Assembly (NCBI RefSeq): GCF_023656545.1
Contig: NZ_JAMOKF010000029.1
Location: 1 to 32,156 of the forward strand
DNA: 32,156 nucleotides
Reading direction: 5' to 3'
Source: Micromonospora phytophila
GTDB lineage: Bacteria > Actinomycetota > Actinomycetes > Mycobacteriales > Micromonosporaceae
Position numbers and translations under genes: made by a program. Below the pieces are notes generated by a model. It had not been told where the DNA came from and searched no databases. It saw nothing but the letters and a program-made list of their open reading frames with translations. Positions within the stretch are counted from its first letter, which is position 1. The number at the start of each line of letters is the position of its first letter. Below are positions 1 to 7,968 of this stretch, piece after piece.

Positions 1-270
1 CGGGCCGGCGGGTCGACCCGGCCGCGGGGCGCCGCCCTGCGGATCCGCGCGGACACCCTCGCCGGGAAGACCGTCGACGTGGTCGAGCTGCGCACCTCCG
101 GGGCGCCGCTGCGCTACTGGATCGACTCCTCCGGGCTGCTGCGCCGCCTGGAGCTGCGCACCTCGGCGGGCGCCTGGGCCCAGCTCGACCTGACCCCGGG
201 CGCGGTGCCCCGACTGACCCCGGCCGCACCGGCGCCGAAGCGCCCGCCCCGGCCGGCGCGCGGCCGGTGA
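1..270 (+). CDS. C-terminal end of an unidentified protein (5' truncated by the window)
   Basis: An open frame runs from the first base to a TGA at 268-270, giving about 89 residues of a protein whose start lies outside the window. The visible part has a short alternating beta-type pattern (VVELRTSG, LRYWIDSSGLLRRLELRT, WAQLDLT) and then a Pro/Ala/Arg-rich tail. The 'YWID..GLLRRLEL' pattern resembles the C-terminal strands of lipid-binding lipoproteins of the LppX/LprG or LolA-like type, but too little is present to assign it. It converges with coaE: the two stop codons are only four bases apart, with no separate terminator between them. The coding call is fairly secure from codon bias; function is unknown. 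Confidence 0.6.
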   Translation, partial: RAGGSTRPRGAALRIRADTLAGKTVDVVELRTSGAPLRYWIDSSGLLRRLELRTSAGAWAQLDLTPGAVPRLTPAAPAPKRPPRPARGR

Positions 271-274
271 CCGG

Positions 275-1450
275 TCAGGGACGCCAACCGGTCTGCGCGG
301 CCCACTCCTCGGCGCGCAGGTGCTCCTCGTCGAACCACGGGTCGTTCGCCGTGCCGTACGCGGCACCGCCCGGGGCCGAGGCGGACAACTCCCGCTTGAG
401 CAGCAGGTACGCCGCCCGCTGGTCCGGGTCGGCGCGCAGGTGGTCGCGCATCAGCAGCGCGTGCCGCCAGCCCGGCGAGTCCACGGCGCGGACGTGCACG
501 TTGACGGGACGGGCCGGATCGGCGGCGCCGTGCAGCCGCTTCTCCCACCGCTCGCCGCCCGGCGGACGCGGGTCGTCCCACCACTCGCCGGGCACCCGCG
601 GGAAGCCGGCCTCGCCGAGGCGCCGCGCCAACGCCCCGTCCGCCTCGGCGAGCGTGGGCACCGTGAGCTGGATGTCGATGACGTCCGCGGCCGCGAGGCC
701 GGGGACCGCGGTCGAACCGATGTGGTCGATGCGCAGGTCGGCGGGGGCGAGCGCGTGCCGGATCCGGGCGGCCAGCCGCGCGTACTGCTGCGGCCAGGTC
801 GGGTCCGCCTCGGTCAGCTCGACACGCTGCGGGCCGCCCGCCCGCCGCGCGCGCAGGTTGGCCTCGTAGGGACCCAGCCGCTCCCGCCACAGCGCGTCGA
901 CCGCGGCGTGCAGCTCCGCCAGGCTGCCGTCGTTGGTCAGCACCACGTCCGCCGCGGCCCGCCGCCGGGCGTCGTCGGCCTGCGCGGCGATGCGCCGCTC
1001 GGCCTCGGCCCGCTCCATCCCCCGGTCACGGGCCAGCCGCGCCAGGCGGGTCGCCACGGCCGCCTGCACCACGACCACCAGGTGGTACGTGGGCGCGAGC
1101 CCCACCTCCACCAGGAGCGGAACGTCGTTGACCACGACCGCGTCCGGCGCCGCGGCGGCGACCAGCGCGGCGGTACGTGCGCGCACCCGGGGATGGGTGA
1201 TCGCCTCCAGCCGGCGGCGCGCCGACTCGTCGGCGAAGACCACCGCACCCAGCGCCGCCCGGTCGAGGGCGCCGGCGGGGTCGAGCACCCGCTCGGAGAA
1301 GGCCGCGACGATCTCGGCCAGCCCCTCGGTGCCCGGCGCGACCACCTCCCGGGCCACCCGGTCGGCGTCGATGACCACCGCGCCCCGTTCGGCCAGCCGG
1401 GCCGCCACGGCGCTCTTGCCGGACCCGATCCCTCCGGTCAACCCCACCAT
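275..1450 (-). CDS. coaE: Dephospho-CoA kinase fused to a GrpB/UPF0157 domain
   Basis: Catalyses the last step of coenzyme A synthesis, ATP-dependent phosphorylation of the 3'-OH of dephospho-CoA, in the cytoplasm. I chose the ATG at 1448-1450 because it places the P-loop GGIGSGKS at residues 6-13, as in the family; an upstream in-frame extension would add 19 unlikely residues. Residues 1 to about 200 are the kinase, with the conserved DADR near 28-31 and THPRVR near 85-90. Residues about 210-391 form a GrpB/UPF0157 domain (nucleotidyltransferase-like fold), with [11 protein letters not shown] and PVNVHV motifs. Usual CoaE proteins are about 200 residues, so this 391-residue form is a two-domain fusion, a known actinobacterial architecture. 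It lies downstream of rpsA on the same strand behind a hairpin. The function of the GrpB half is not established. Confidence 0.93.
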   Translation of the reverse strand: MVGLTGGIGSGKSAVAARLAERGAVVIDADRVAREVVAPGTEGLAEIVAAFSERVLDPAGALDRAALGAVVFADESARRRLEAITHPRVRARTAALVAAAAPDAVVVNDVPLLVEVGLAPTYHLVVVVQAAVATRLARLARDRGMERAEAERRIAAQADDARRRAAADVVLTNDGSLAELHAAVDALWRERLGPYEANLRARRAGGPQRVELTEADPTWPQQYARLAARIRHALAPADLRIDHIGSTAVPGLAAADVIDIQLTVPTLAEADGALARRLGEAGFPRVPGEWWDDPRPPGGERWEKRLHGAADPARPVNVHVRAVDSPGWRHALLMRDHLRADPDQRAAYLLLKRELSASAPGGAAYGTANDPWFDEEHLRAEEWAAQTGWRP

Positions 1451-1524
1451 CAGCACCGGACCAGTCAACCTGATCACGCTTGCGCTGCCAAACCCGCCGC
1501 GCGCCAAGCCGGCGCAACGGCGAA

Positions 1525-1566
1525 GGCCCCGCCCCCGGCGATCGTGTGATCGCAGGGGACGGGGCC
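1525..1566 (-). terminator. Strong hairpin after rpsA, before coaE
   Basis: Positions 1525-1543 pair with 1548-1566 with only two mismatches (1532/1559 and 1537/1554) and a GTGT-type tetraloop at 1544-1547. It starts about 20 nt after the rpsA stop and lies between rpsA and the coaE start. On the minus strand the following bases are TTCGCCGTT, so there is no real U-run. It is either a U-poor actinobacterial terminator or an attenuating/mRNA-stabilising hairpin that lowers coaE relative to rpsA. Confidence 0.65.
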
Positions 1567-1585
1567 CGTCGTCGTGCTCAGCGGG

Positions 1586-3076
1586 TCACTTGCCGCCGGC
1601 GAGCTTCTCCCGCAGAGCGGCGAGCGCCTCGTCGGTGGCCAGGGTGCCGGCCGGCTCCTCGGCCTGACGGCTCGGGGCCGCGGTGGTCGTGGTGGTGGTG
1701 CCACCGGTGACGGGCGGAGCCGGGTTGGCAGCGGCCTCGGCGTCGGCCGCGCGAGAGGTCTGCACCTGCTTGGTGTGGGCCTCCCAACGCTGACGCGCCT
1801 CGGCGTACTGGTTCTCCCAGGTCTCGCGCTGCTTGTCGTACCCCTCGAGCCACTCCCCGGTCTCCGGGTCGAAGCCCTCCGGGTAGATGTAGTTGCCCTC
1901 GGCGTCGTACGTCGCGGCCATGCCGTAGAGGGTCGGGTCGAAGTGCTCCTCGCCCTCGACGAAGCCCTCGTTGGCCTGCTTGAGCGACAGCGAGATCCGG
2001 CGGCGCTCCAGGTCGATGTCGATGACCTTGACCATGACCTCGGAGCCGACCTGCACGACCTGCTCCGGGATCTCCACGTGGCGCTCGGCCAGCTCGGAGA
2101 TGTGGACCAGGCCCTCGATGCCGTCGTCCACCCGGACGAAGGCGCCGAACGGCACCAGCTTGGTGACCTTACCCGGCACGATCTGCTGGATCGCGTGGGT
2201 GCGGGCGAACTGACGCCACGGGTCCTCCTGGGTCGCCTTCAGCGACAGGGAGACCCGCTCGCGGTCCAGGTCGACGTCCAGGACCTCGACCTCGACCTCC
2301 TGGCCCACCTCGACGACCTCGGACGGGTGGTCGATGTGCTTCCAGGAGAGCTCGGAGACGTGCACCAGACCGTCCACGCCGCCGAGGTCGACGAACGCGC
2401 CGAAGTTGACGATCGAAGAGACGACGCCCTTGCGGACCTGGCCCTTCTGCAGCTTGTTGAGGAACTCGGTGCGCACCTCGGACTGCGTCTGCTCCAGCCA
2501 GGCACGGCGGGACAGGACCACGTTGTTGCGGTTCTTGTCCAGCTCGATGATCTTGGCTTCGAGCTCACGGCCGACGTACGGCTGCAGGTCGCGCACCCGC
2601 CGCATCTCGACCAGGGAGGCCGGCAGGAAGCCGCGCAGCCCGATGTCGAGGATGAGGCCGCCCTTGACCACCTCGATGACCGAACCGCGGACGACGCCGT
2701 CCTCGTCCTTGATCTTCTCGATCGTGCCCCAGGCCCGCTCGTACTGCGCCCGCTTCTTGGAGAGGATCAGACGACCCTCCTTGTCCTCCTTCTGGAGGAC
2801 CAGGGCCTCGATGTGGTCTCCAACCGAAACGACCTCGGCCGGGTCCACGTCGTGCTTGATCGACAACTCCCGAGAGGGGATGACACCCTCGGTCTTGTAG
2901 CCGATGTCGAGCAGGACCTCGTCCCGATCGACCTTGACGACGGTGCCTTCGACAATGTCGCCGTCGTTGAAGTACTTGATGGTCTCGTCGATCGCGGCGA
3001 GGAAAGCCTCCTCGGAACCGAGATCGTCGTGGGTGACCCGGGTGGCGCTCGAGGGGGCCTCGATGCTGCTCGTCAT
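1586..3076 (-). CDS. rpsA: 30S ribosomal protein S1
   Basis: Ribosomal protein S1, an RNA-binding protein of the small subunit that helps mRNA loading. The 496-residue product has four S1/OB-fold repeats at about residues 38-108, 125-193, 210-280 and 297-367; the last two carry the canonical FGAFV...GLVH.SEL signature. The tail after residue 370 is long and of low complexity (acidic/aromatic, then a Thr/Ala/Pro-rich stretch with a run of six Thr), as in actinobacterial S1 rather than six-repeat E. coli S1. The ATG at 3074-3076 is favoured because residues before it are low-quality translation, and a GGAG sits at 3088-3091, 11 nt upstream. It is divergent from a methyltransferase gene and followed by a strong hairpin and coaE. 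Identity is certain at family level. Confidence 0.97.
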   Translation of the reverse strand: MTSSIEAPSSATRVTHDDLGSEEAFLAAIDETIKYFNDGDIVEGTVVKVDRDEVLLDIGYKTEGVIPSRELSIKHDVDPAEVVSVGDHIEALVLQKEDKEGRLILSKKRAQYERAWGTIEKIKDEDGVVRGSVIEVVKGGLILDIGLRGFLPASLVEMRRVRDLQPYVGRELEAKIIELDKNRNNVVLSRRAWLEQTQSEVRTEFLNKLQKGQVRKGVVSSIVNFGAFVDLGGVDGLVHVSELSWKHIDHPSEVVEVGQEVEVEVLDVDLDRERVSLSLKATQEDPWRQFARTHAIQQIVPGKVTKLVPFGAFVRVDDGIEGLVHISELAERHVEIPEQVVQVGSEVMVKVIDIDLERRRISLSLKQANEGFVEGEEHFDPTLYGMAATYDAEGNYIYPEGFDPETGEWLEGYDKQRETWENQYAEARQRWEAHTKQVQTSRAADAEAAANPAPPVTGGTTTTTTAAPSRQAEEPAGTLATDEALAALREKLAGGK

Positions 3077-3254
3077 GTGGGCGGTTGCTCCGGTCGGATG
3101 GTGTGTCACAGCAGGCTGGTGTCGCGGTGACCTGTTCGCGCCAACGGATCCGTCGCCGGGCACACCGAACGATCGCTGAGTGAGATCATGATGTGGCTCC
3201 GTCGACCGCGCACCTGCTCCCTGCCGAGGCACACGATCCGCGAGCGCATCGTCT

Positions 3255-3285
3255 AGCCTACCCGCTGCATTACCACAGCGTGCAA
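3255..3285 (-). promoter_or_regulatory. Candidate rpsA promoter
   Basis: On the minus strand TTGCAC (3280-3285) is followed after 19 nt by TAGGCT (3255-3260), which matches the TAnnnT -10 form. A start near 3248 would give rpsA a leader of about 170 nt, which leaves room for translational control. The spacer is longer than the ideal 17-18 nt, so this is a candidate only. The remaining 3286-3443 stretch of this 379-nt divergent intergenic region shows no gene. Confidence 0.45.
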
Positions 3286-3443
3286 GGCCTCCCACCTCAC
3301 CGCGACCTCGCCACCTGCGAAAGCGGAGATTTCGACTGGCAGAGGTCCCAGGTGTCGCCTCCGTCACAGCAGCCCCACCGGCCCCGGCGACCGGCCCGTC
3401 GAGCCCCACACCGCCCGCCGTCCCGGCCGCCGCGGCGGGGGCC

Positions 3444-3449
3444 TAGCGT
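3444..3449 (+). promoter_or_regulatory. -10 box for leaderless methyltransferase mRNA
   Basis: TAGCGT at 3444-3449 lies exactly 6 nt upstream of the GTG start at 3456, and there is no Shine-Dalgarno sequence. This is the standard geometry of leaderless transcripts in actinobacteria, so transcription should begin at or within a base of the start codon. No good -35 hexamer is visible. Confidence 0.6.
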
Positions 3450-3455
3450 GAGCGG

Positions 3456-4262
3456 GTGGATGACGAGAGCCGGGTGACCCGACGCCGGGTCGGCGACGCC
3501 GAGGCCCGCCGGGCGAACCGCGGCTGGTGGGACGCCGACGCCGACGCCTACCAGGCCGAGCACGCGGCCTTCCTGGGCGAGGTCGACTTCGTCTGGTGCC
3601 CGGAGGGGCTGCGCGAGACCGACGCGCGACTGCTCGGCGACGTGGCCGGGCGCCGGGTGCTGGAGGTCGGCTGCGGCGCGGCGGCCTGTGCCAGGTGGCT
3701 GGCCACCCAGGGCGCCCGGGCGGTCGCCTTCGACCTCTCCGCCGGCATGCTGCGCCACGCCGCGCACGCCGCCGCCACCACCGGCGTACGCGTGCCGCTG
3801 GTGCAGGCCGACGCGCTGGCGCTGCCCTTCGCGGACGGGGCGTTCGACACCGCCTGCACCGCGTTCGGCGCGGTCCCGTTCGTCGACGACTCCGCCGCCC
3901 TGATGGCCGAGGTGTTCCGGGTGCTGCGCCCCGGCGGCCGCTGGGTCTTCTCGGTGACCCACCCGATGCGCTGGATCTTCCTCGACGACCCGGGCGAGGG
4001 CGGACTCACCGCCGTGCACTCCTACTTCGACCGCTCCCCCTACGTCGAGCAGGACGAGACCGGCGAGGCCACCTACGTCGAACAGCACCGCACCCTCGGC
4101 GACCGGATCCGCGAGCTCGTGGGCGCCGGGTTCCGCCTGGTCGACCTGCTGGAACCGGAGTGGCCCGCGGGGCACGAGGGGACCTGGGGGCAGTGGAGCC
4201 CGCTGCGCGGCAGGCTCTTCCCCGGCACCGCCATCTTCGTCACCGACAAGCCCGCCAACTGA
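3456..4262 (+). CDS. Class I SAM-dependent methyltransferase
   Basis: Predicted cytoplasmic class I methyltransferase of 268 residues, moving a methyl group from S-adenosylmethionine to an unknown small substrate. Motif I, VLEVGCGAAACARWL, is near residues 68-82. The acidic motif II strand 'AVAFDLSAGML' and the post-motif 'LPFADGAFDTA' follow, and 'VLRPGGRWVFSVTHP' is the typical strand-loop after motif III. The C-terminal HP...W segment resembles UbiE/Methyltransf_11-type enzymes. The GTG at 3456 is chosen because a TAnnnT -10 box sits 6 nt before it. It is divergent from rpsA and followed by a strong terminator, so it is probably a single-gene unit. The substrate cannot be inferred from context. 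Confidence 0.88.
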   Translation: MDDESRVTRRRVGDAEARRANRGWWDADADAYQAEHAAFLGEVDFVWCPEGLRETDARLLGDVAGRRVLEVGCGAAACARWLATQGARAVAFDLSAGMLRHAAHAAATTGVRVPLVQADALALPFADGAFDTACTAFGAVPFVDDSAALMAEVFRVLRPGGRWVFSVTHPMRWIFLDDPGEGGLTAVHSYFDRSPYVEQDETGEATYVEQHRTLGDRIRELVGAGFRLVDLLEPEWPAGHEGTWGQWSPLRGRLFPGTAIFVTDKPAN

Positions 4263-4263
4263 C

Positions 4264-4344
4264 CTCGAGTTGGTCGCCGGCAGCGCGGAGCCGACGGAGC
4301 CGTTCGAGTTCGGGCTGCCGACCGGCGAGATCACCCGGCAGTAA
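4264..4344 (+). pseudogene. Short coding-like remnant after the methyltransferase
   Basis: Directly after the methyltransferase stop, another frame stays open for 26 codons to a TAA at 4342-4344, reading ...ELVAGSAEPTEPF then EFGLPTGEITRQ. Every codon before the stop ends in G or C, the signature of real genes here, yet the stretch has no start codon of its own. It may be the tail of a decayed gene or a former extension of the methyltransferase lost by frameshift. Its stop lies inside the terminator hairpin. I do not recognise the family. Confidence 0.35.
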
Positions 4345-4366
4345 CCGCCCGGGCCTGCCGTTTTTT
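4336..4366 (+). terminator. Rho-independent terminator of the methyltransferase unit
   Basis: CGGCAG at 4336-4341 pairs perfectly with CTGCCG at 4355-4360 and is followed at once by six T residues (4361-4366). A U-run this long is rare at such GC content, so this is the best-formed intrinsic terminator in the window. Confidence 0.78.
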
Positions 4367-4393
4367 CAGGCGGGGCCGGGGTAGCCAGGGCGT

Positions 4394-4615
4394 ATGGCCG
4401 AGCAGAGGGAATTCCGCGAGGGTGACCACGTCTCCTGGGCCAGCCACAGCGGCCGGGCGCATGGGGTGATCAAGGAAAAGCTGATCGACCGGACACACGT
4501 GCGCGGACACGCCGTGAACGCGACGGAGGACGAGCCGCAGTACCGGATCCGCAACGACGACTCGGGCCGGGACGTCGCCCACCGACCGGAGGCGCTGCGC
4601 CATGAGCCGAAATGA
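4394..4615 (+). CDS. DUF2945 / Hva1-TUDOR domain protein
   Basis: A 73-residue protein that I recognise as the DUF2945 (hypervirulence-associated TUDOR) family. The REGDHVSW start, a central HGVI stretch, and the end 'EPQYRIRNDDSGRDVAHRPEAL' (a small beta-barrel with conserved Y.I..D..GR...H.P..L) are typical. Molecular function is unknown. The frame starts 28 nt after the upstream T-run. TAGCCA, a near-match to TAnnnT, lies 6 nt before the ATG, hinting at a leaderless start. Its last 14 nt overlap the start of the next gene, so the two are probably translated together. Confidence 0.85.
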   Translation: MAEQREFREGDHVSWASHSGRAHGVIKEKLIDRTHVRGHAVNATEDEPQYRIRNDDSGRDVAHRPEALRHEPK

Positions 4616-5030
4616 CGACGGCCGGGACACCTACCGGGAGTTCACCGAGGCGGTGAACATGAAGCCCCGCGAGCTGTCGACCTGGCTGGAGACCGACGAG
4701 TCGAAGCACGTCGGCTGGCGGAAGAGCACCAAAGGCGGCGAGTCGGTGGGCCACGAATCCGGCCGCAAGATCATCGACCTGCTGCGGCGCAAGCGCGGCG
4801 ACCTCTCCGAGGGCGACTACAAGCACATGCGCAAGGTGGTCGGGTACGTCCGCCGGCACATGGCGCAGCGCCCCTCCGGCAACGTCCGCGACACCAAGTG
4901 GCGCTGGTCCCTGATGAACTGGGGCCACGACCCCCTCAAGGGTCCGCTGCCGCCCCCGGGCGGCCCGTCCCGGCGGGCCCTCGAACGGCACGGCACCCCG
5001 CCGAAGGAACGCCGGGGACCCGGACGCTGA
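4602..5030 (+). CDS. DUF3140 domain protein
   Basis: A 142-residue, highly charged, Lys/Arg-rich protein of the DUF3140 family. The core features are 'F.EAVNM.PREL..WL.T.ES..VG', 'ESVGHESGRKIIDLLRRKR' and 'DYKHMRKVVGYVRRHMAQRP'. The 'KWRWSLMNWGHDP' segment is a typical C-terminal mark. The basic surface suggests nucleic-acid or ribosome association, but no function is established. The ATG at 4602 overlaps the preceding gene by 14 nt. The Pro/Arg-rich last 30 residues are poorly conserved-looking. Pairing of DUF2945 and DUF3140 genes suggests a shared role, possibly stress-related; that is inference. Confidence 0.85.
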   Translation: MSRNDDGRDTYREFTEAVNMKPRELSTWLETDESKHVGWRKSTKGGESVGHESGRKIIDLLRRKRGDLSEGDYKHMRKVVGYVRRHMAQRPSGNVRDTKWRWSLMNWGHDPLKGPLPPPGGPSRRALERHGTPPKERRGPGR

Positions 5031-5128
5031 CCAGCACCGCGATCACGGCGCCGACCAGCCACCGATGACCACCCTCGAAACCGCCGCCGCCCAGGGTGAC
5101 CACGTCGGGGTTCCGGGGCAGCATCGCA

Positions 5129-7828
5129 TCAGTGGTCGGCGCTGTTCCAGTCCCGCCCCTCGCCGACGGAGACCTCCAACGGCACCGACAGCGGGTAGGC
5201 CCCGCCCATCTCGCGGCGCACCAGGGCTTCGAGGGCCTCACGCTCGCCCGGCGCCACCTCGAAGACCAACTCGTCGTGCACCTGCAGCAGCATCCGGGAG
5301 CGCAGCCCGGCGTCGCGCAGCGCGGTGTCGACGTGCAGCATGGCGACCTTGATGATGTCGGCCGCCGAACCCTGGATCGGGGCGTTGAGCGCCATCCGCT
5401 CAGCGATGTCGCGGCGCTGCCGGTTGTCGCTGACCAGGTCGGGCAGGTAGCGGCGACGCCCCAGGATGGTGGAGGTGTAGCCGTCGAGCCGGGCCCGGGC
5501 GACCACCTCCTGAAGGTAGTCGCGCACCCCACCGAAGCCGGCGAAGTAGTTCTCCATCAGCCCGCGCGCCTCCTCGGTGCTGATCCCGAGCTGCTGGGAG
5601 AGGCCGAACGCGCTCAGCCCGTACGCCAGGCCGTAGTTCATCGCCTTGATCTTGCGCCGCTGGTCGGCGGTGACCTCGTCTAGCGGCACCGCGAAGACCG
5701 ACGAGGCGGTGGCCGCGTGGAAGTCGGCCCCGGAGTTGAACGCCTCGATCAGCGCGTCGTCCGACGACAGGTGCGCCATGATCCGCATCTCGATCTGGCT
5801 GTAGTCGGCGGTGAGCAGGCACTCGTAGCCCTCCCCCACCACGAAGGCCCGGCGGATGCGCCGGCCCTCCTCGGTGCGGATCGGGATGTTCTGCAGGTTG
5901 GGCTCGGTCGAGGAGAGCCGCCCGGTGGCCGCCACCGTCTGGTTGAAGGTGGTGTGGATGCGGCCGTCGTCGGAGACGGACTTGAGCAGCCCGTCGACGG
6001 TCGACTTGAGCTTGGCGACGTCCCGGTGGCGCAGCAGGTGGGCCAGCACCGGGTGCGGGTTCTGCGCGTAGAGCCACTGCAGGGCGTCGGCGTCGGTGGT
6101 GTAGCCGGTCTTGATCTTCTTGGTCTTGGGCAGGCCCAGCTCGGTGAAGAGGATCTCCTGGAGCTGCTTGGGCGAGCCGAGGTTGAACTCCCGCCCGACC
6201 GCGGAGTACGCGCCCTGCGCCGCGGCCTTCACCTCGGCGGCGAAGTGCGCCTCCAGCTCCGAGAGGTAGTGCGTGTCGGCGGCGATGCCGGTGCGTTCCA
6301 TGCCGGCGAGCACCCGCATCAGCGGCAGCTCCACCCCGGCCATCAGGCGGGCGGACTGCTCGCCGTCGCGGGACAGCTCGGCGTCGATCGCGTCGGCCAG
6401 GTCGAGGGTGGCCCGGGCCTGGAGCATGAGGTTCTGCTCGGCCTCGCTGTCGTTGCCGAGCCCGTCGAGGGTCAGCTGGCCGTTCTCCGGCGCGTCGACC
6501 CGCAGCTCGCGGTGCAGGTAGCGCAGGGCGAGGTCGGTGAGGTCGTAGGAGCGCTGGTCGGGTCGGGCCAGGTAGGCGGCGATCTGCGTGTCGCGCACGA
6601 TGCCGTCCAGGAACCAGCCGTGCGCGCCGAAGGCGAGCACCGCGGGCTTGCTGTCGTGCAGCACCTTGGGACGCTCGGCGTCGGCCAGCCAACCGGCCAG
6701 GGCGGCCTCGTCGGCCGGCTCCAGCCCGCTCGGGTCGAACCAGGCCGCCGCGCCGCCGGCGGTGGCCAGCGCCATGCCGGTGACCGCGGCGGTGTGCCGA
6801 CGGTTGGGACCGGTGTCGAGCTTGGCGGCGAGCCCCACCGGCGACCCGCCTCGCGTGTGGGTGTCCAGCCAGGCGGCGAGCGCGCCGGGGACGGTGAGCA
6901 CCTCGCCGGTCAGGTCGAACCCGGCCTCGGCCTCCGGCTCGACCGCCTCCAGGTACTGGTAGAGCCGGTCGCGCAGGATGCGGAACTCGAGGGTGTCGAA
7001 GACCTGGTGCACGGCCTCGCGGTCCCAGCCGGCCCAGCGGGCGTCCTCGGGGCGCAGCGGCAGCTCGAGGTCGGAGACCAGGCAGTTGATCTCGTAGTTG
7101 CGGATCACGTCGGCGAGCCGCTCCCGCAGGCTGTCGCCGGCCTTGCCCTTGATCTCGTCGGCCCGGGCGATGACTCCCTCGACCCCGCCGTAGGTGTTGA
7201 TCCACTTCGCGGCGGTCTTCGGGCCGACGCCGGGGATGCCCGGCAGGTTGTCGCTGGTCTCCCCGACCAGGGCGGCCAGGTCGCGGTAGCGCTGCGGGTC
7301 GACGCCGTACTTCGCCTCGATCGCCGCCGGGTCCATCCGGGCCAGGTCGGAGACGCCCTTGCGCGGGTAGAGCACGGTGATCTGGTCACCGACGAGCTGG
7401 AACGCGTCCCGGTCGCCGGTGCTGATCAGCACCGACATGCCCTGGTCGCGGGCCTGGCAGGCGAGGGTGGCGATGACGTCGTCGGCCTCGTAGCCCTCCT
7501 TCTCCACCACCGGGATGCGCAGCGCGGCGAGGACCTCCTTGACCAGGCTGACCTGGCCCTTGAAGTCGGTGGGGGTCTCGCTGCGGCCGGCCTTGTACTC
7601 CGCGTAGCGGTCGGTGCGGAACGAGTGGCGGGAGACGTCGAAGGCGACGACGATGTGGGTGGGCTGCTCGTCGCGCAGCACGTTGATCAGCATCGAGGTG
7701 AAGCCGTAGACCGCGTTGGTCGGCTGCCCCGTCGTGGTGGAGAAGTTCTCCACCGGCAGGGCGAAGAAGGCCCGGTACGCCATGGAGTGTCCGTCGACGA
7801 GGAGCAGGCGGGGGGTCGTAGCAGTCAC
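5129..7828 (-). CDS. polA: DNA polymerase I
   Basis: DNA polymerase I, for Okazaki-fragment maturation and repair; 899 residues. The 5'-3' exonuclease/flap domain covers about 1-300 (LLLVDGHSMAYRAFF, YEADDVIATL, STGDRDAFQLV, GVGPKTAAKW). A central 3'-5' exonuclease-like domain covers about 310-490. The polymerase domain covers about 500-899, with motif A DYSQIEMRIMAHLS, motif B RRKIKAMNYGLAYGLSAFGL and motif C QVHDELVFEV. In the central domain the first proofreading motif (DxE in E. coli) reads LAAKLDTG, so the metal-binding acids are missing and proofreading is probably lost, as in mycobacterial PolA. The GTG at 7826-7828 is chosen because a TAGAGT -10 box sits 7 nt upstream. A 62-codon frame just downstream of its stop is not supported. 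Confidence 0.97.
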   Translation of the reverse strand: MTATTPRLLLVDGHSMAYRAFFALPVENFSTTTGQPTNAVYGFTSMLINVLRDEQPTHIVVAFDVSRHSFRTDRYAEYKAGRSETPTDFKGQVSLVKEVLAALRIPVVEKEGYEADDVIATLACQARDQGMSVLISTGDRDAFQLVGDQITVLYPRKGVSDLARMDPAAIEAKYGVDPQRYRDLAALVGETSDNLPGIPGVGPKTAAKWINTYGGVEGVIARADEIKGKAGDSLRERLADVIRNYEINCLVSDLELPLRPEDARWAGWDREAVHQVFDTLEFRILRDRLYQYLEAVEPEAEAGFDLTGEVLTVPGALAAWLDTHTRGGSPVGLAAKLDTGPNRRHTAAVTGMALATAGGAAAWFDPSGLEPADEAALAGWLADAERPKVLHDSKPAVLAFGAHGWFLDGIVRDTQIAAYLARPDQRSYDLTDLALRYLHRELRVDAPENGQLTLDGLGNDSEAEQNLMLQARATLDLADAIDAELSRDGEQSARLMAGVELPLMRVLAGMERTGIAADTHYLSELEAHFAAEVKAAAQGAYSAVGREFNLGSPKQLQEILFTELGLPKTKKIKTGYTTDADALQWLYAQNPHPVLAHLLRHRDVAKLKSTVDGLLKSVSDDGRIHTTFNQTVAATGRLSSTEPNLQNIPIRTEEGRRIRRAFVVGEGYECLLTADYSQIEMRIMAHLSSDDALIEAFNSGADFHAATASSVFAVPLDEVTADQRRKIKAMNYGLAYGLSAFGLSQQLGISTEEARGLMENYFAGFGGVRDYLQEVVARARLDGYTSTILGRRRYLPDLVSDNRQRRDIAERMALNAPIQGSAADIIKVAMLHVDTALRDAGLRSRMLLQVHDELVFEVAPGEREALEALVRREMGGAYPLSVPLEVSVGEGRDWNSADH

Positions 7829-7835
7829 GGCAGCG

Positions 7836-7841
7836 ACTCTA
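7836..7841 (-). promoter_or_regulatory. -10 box for leaderless polA mRNA
   Basis: TAGAGT on the minus strand (7836-7841) is 7 nt upstream of the polA GTG start, with no ribosome binding site in between. This fits leaderless transcription and fixes the start codon. No convincing -35 is seen. Confidence 0.6.
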
Positions 7842-7916
7842 GTCGCAACGCCCGACATCCCCGGCCCGCGGCACCGCCCGGGCACCGCAAACCCCGACAT
7901 CAGGGCGGACGCCGGA

Positions 7917-7949
7917 CGGCCGCCCGCCCCCAAAGGGGACGGACGGCCG
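7917..7949 (-). terminator. Terminator hairpin at the end of the liv operon
   Basis: Two 15-nt arms, 7917-7931 and 7935-7949, pair over their full length around a 3-nt loop when read as minus-strand RNA; two of the pairs are G-U. It lies 20 nt after the livF stop and before the polA promoter. There is no U-run, as is common for hairpin terminators in high-GC actinomycetes. The G-U positions make it more stable as minus-strand RNA than as plus-strand RNA. Confidence 0.6.
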
Positions 7950-7968
7950 CCGACGGTACGGGCGTGAC

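Noticed and set aside
269..293. GACCGGT...ACCGGTC hairpin at the coaE 3' end
   Set aside because: It spans the coaE stop codon and coding end, has an 11-nt loop and no U-run, so it is not a convincing terminator.
4936..5124. A 62-codon minus-strand frame 4 nt after polA, with a hydrophobic WLVGAVIAVLVSV segment
   Set aside because: It runs antisense into the DUF3140 gene, has no ribosome site and its second half is low-complexity; most likely a chance frame.
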